A stretch of 23,808 nucleotides of DNA from an uncultured Paracoccaceae bacterium (GTDB lineage: Bacteria; Pseudomonadota; Alphaproteobacteria; Rhodobacterales; Rhodobacteraceae), in NCBI GenBank assembly GCA_938038825.1, contig CALHST010000432.1:1-23808 (forward strand), written 5' to 3'. The notes under the pieces were generated by a model. That model worked only from the letters and a program-made list of their open reading frames with translations, did not search any database and was not told where the DNA came from. Shown one piece after another: positions 23,597-23,808 of this stretch; position 1 is the stretch's first letter; each line of letters starts with the position of its first letter. The translations under genes and the position numbers were made by a program.

Positions 23597-23740
23597 ATGA
23601 GTAGCAACATCCGCGAGATTGATCGCACCAACATCATTGCATTCGGAGTTCCCAAAGCGAGTGGGACGGTTCACAGCTTGCCCGCTGATAAACGAATGGC
23701 AATTCCGAACACAGCTGAGGCAATCAAGCGGCCGCTTTAA
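23597..23740 (+). CDS. Possible 47-residue hypothetical protein
   Basis: A short frame, MSSNIREIDRTNIIAFGVPK to AEAIKRPL, with GAGGA 9-10 bases before the ATG. It has no membrane segment and no family I know. The ribosome binding site and composition make it plausible, but length and lack of neighbours leave it doubtful. A longer open frame upstream from about 23432 has no supporting signal. Confidence 0.35.
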   Translation: MSSNIREIDRTNIIAFGVPKASGTVHSLPADKRMAIPNTAEAIKRPL

Positions 23741-23808
23741 GCTGCACGCACTGACCGATTGTCTTTCATCGTTTGCGAAGCGACCAGTCAATCTTATTTA
23801 GCCCCAAC

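Overview
The window looks like a chromosomal segment of an alphaproteobacterium of the Rhodobacterales (Roseobacter-type). This rests on protein resemblance and gene order: GlnE with a short hypothetical overlapping it, DUF6778- and DUF2927-like lipoproteins, a CoxE-type VWA protein, an rpsF-rpsR-rplI operon with a long acidic L9 tail, a nearby fabD/fabG/acpP cluster, and a HisA-like paralogue. No search was run, so family names come from motif recognition.

Layout. Bases 1-83 (minus) hold the start of a YbaK/EbsC-type deacylase, divergent from glnE (148-2934, plus). glnE overlaps a 92-residue hypothetical, followed by a lipoprotein, an RlmI-like rRNA methyltransferase and a translationally coupled PIN-domain protein. 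From 5800 to 11007 the minus strand carries a closely packed run, in transcription order: GNAT acetyltransferase, DUF2927-like lipoprotein, a 54-residue two-helix membrane protein, VWA/CoxE protein, cytochrome P450 and M48 peptidase. Next come an ECF-like sigma factor (minus) and a divergent small EF-hand protein (plus), closed by two tandem terminators.

The segment from about 12436 to 13575 is a decayed island. It holds a remnant of a phthalate-dioxygenase-reductase-type NAD-binding domain with an in-frame stop, then the C-terminal part of an IS91-family Y2 transposase. It ends against the terminator of the minus-strand rpsF-rpsR-rplI operon, whose promoter and a leader hairpin can be proposed.

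Bases 15177-17772 hold a small membrane protein, a periplasmic YceI protein and, convergent to it, a cytochrome b561-YceI fusion. A 520-base intergenic region with two strong inverted repeats and a possible small gene separates this from fabD. An ankyrin-repeat gene sits between fabD and fabG, and acpP follows with its own promoter and a strong terminator. fabF is not next to acpP. The window ends with a GNAT acetyltransferase, the HisA-like paralogue and a low-information tail containing one possible 47-residue ORF.

Most of the window is housekeeping: nitrogen control, ribosome, fatty acid synthesis. I found no convincing new multi-gene system. The most useful second looks are the decayed reductase/IS91 scar, the sigma/EF-hand pair with an inverted repeat, the HisA paralogue with a D8E change, the P450 with an atypical I-helix, the rpsF leader hairpin and the 17.8-18.3 kb intergenic region.
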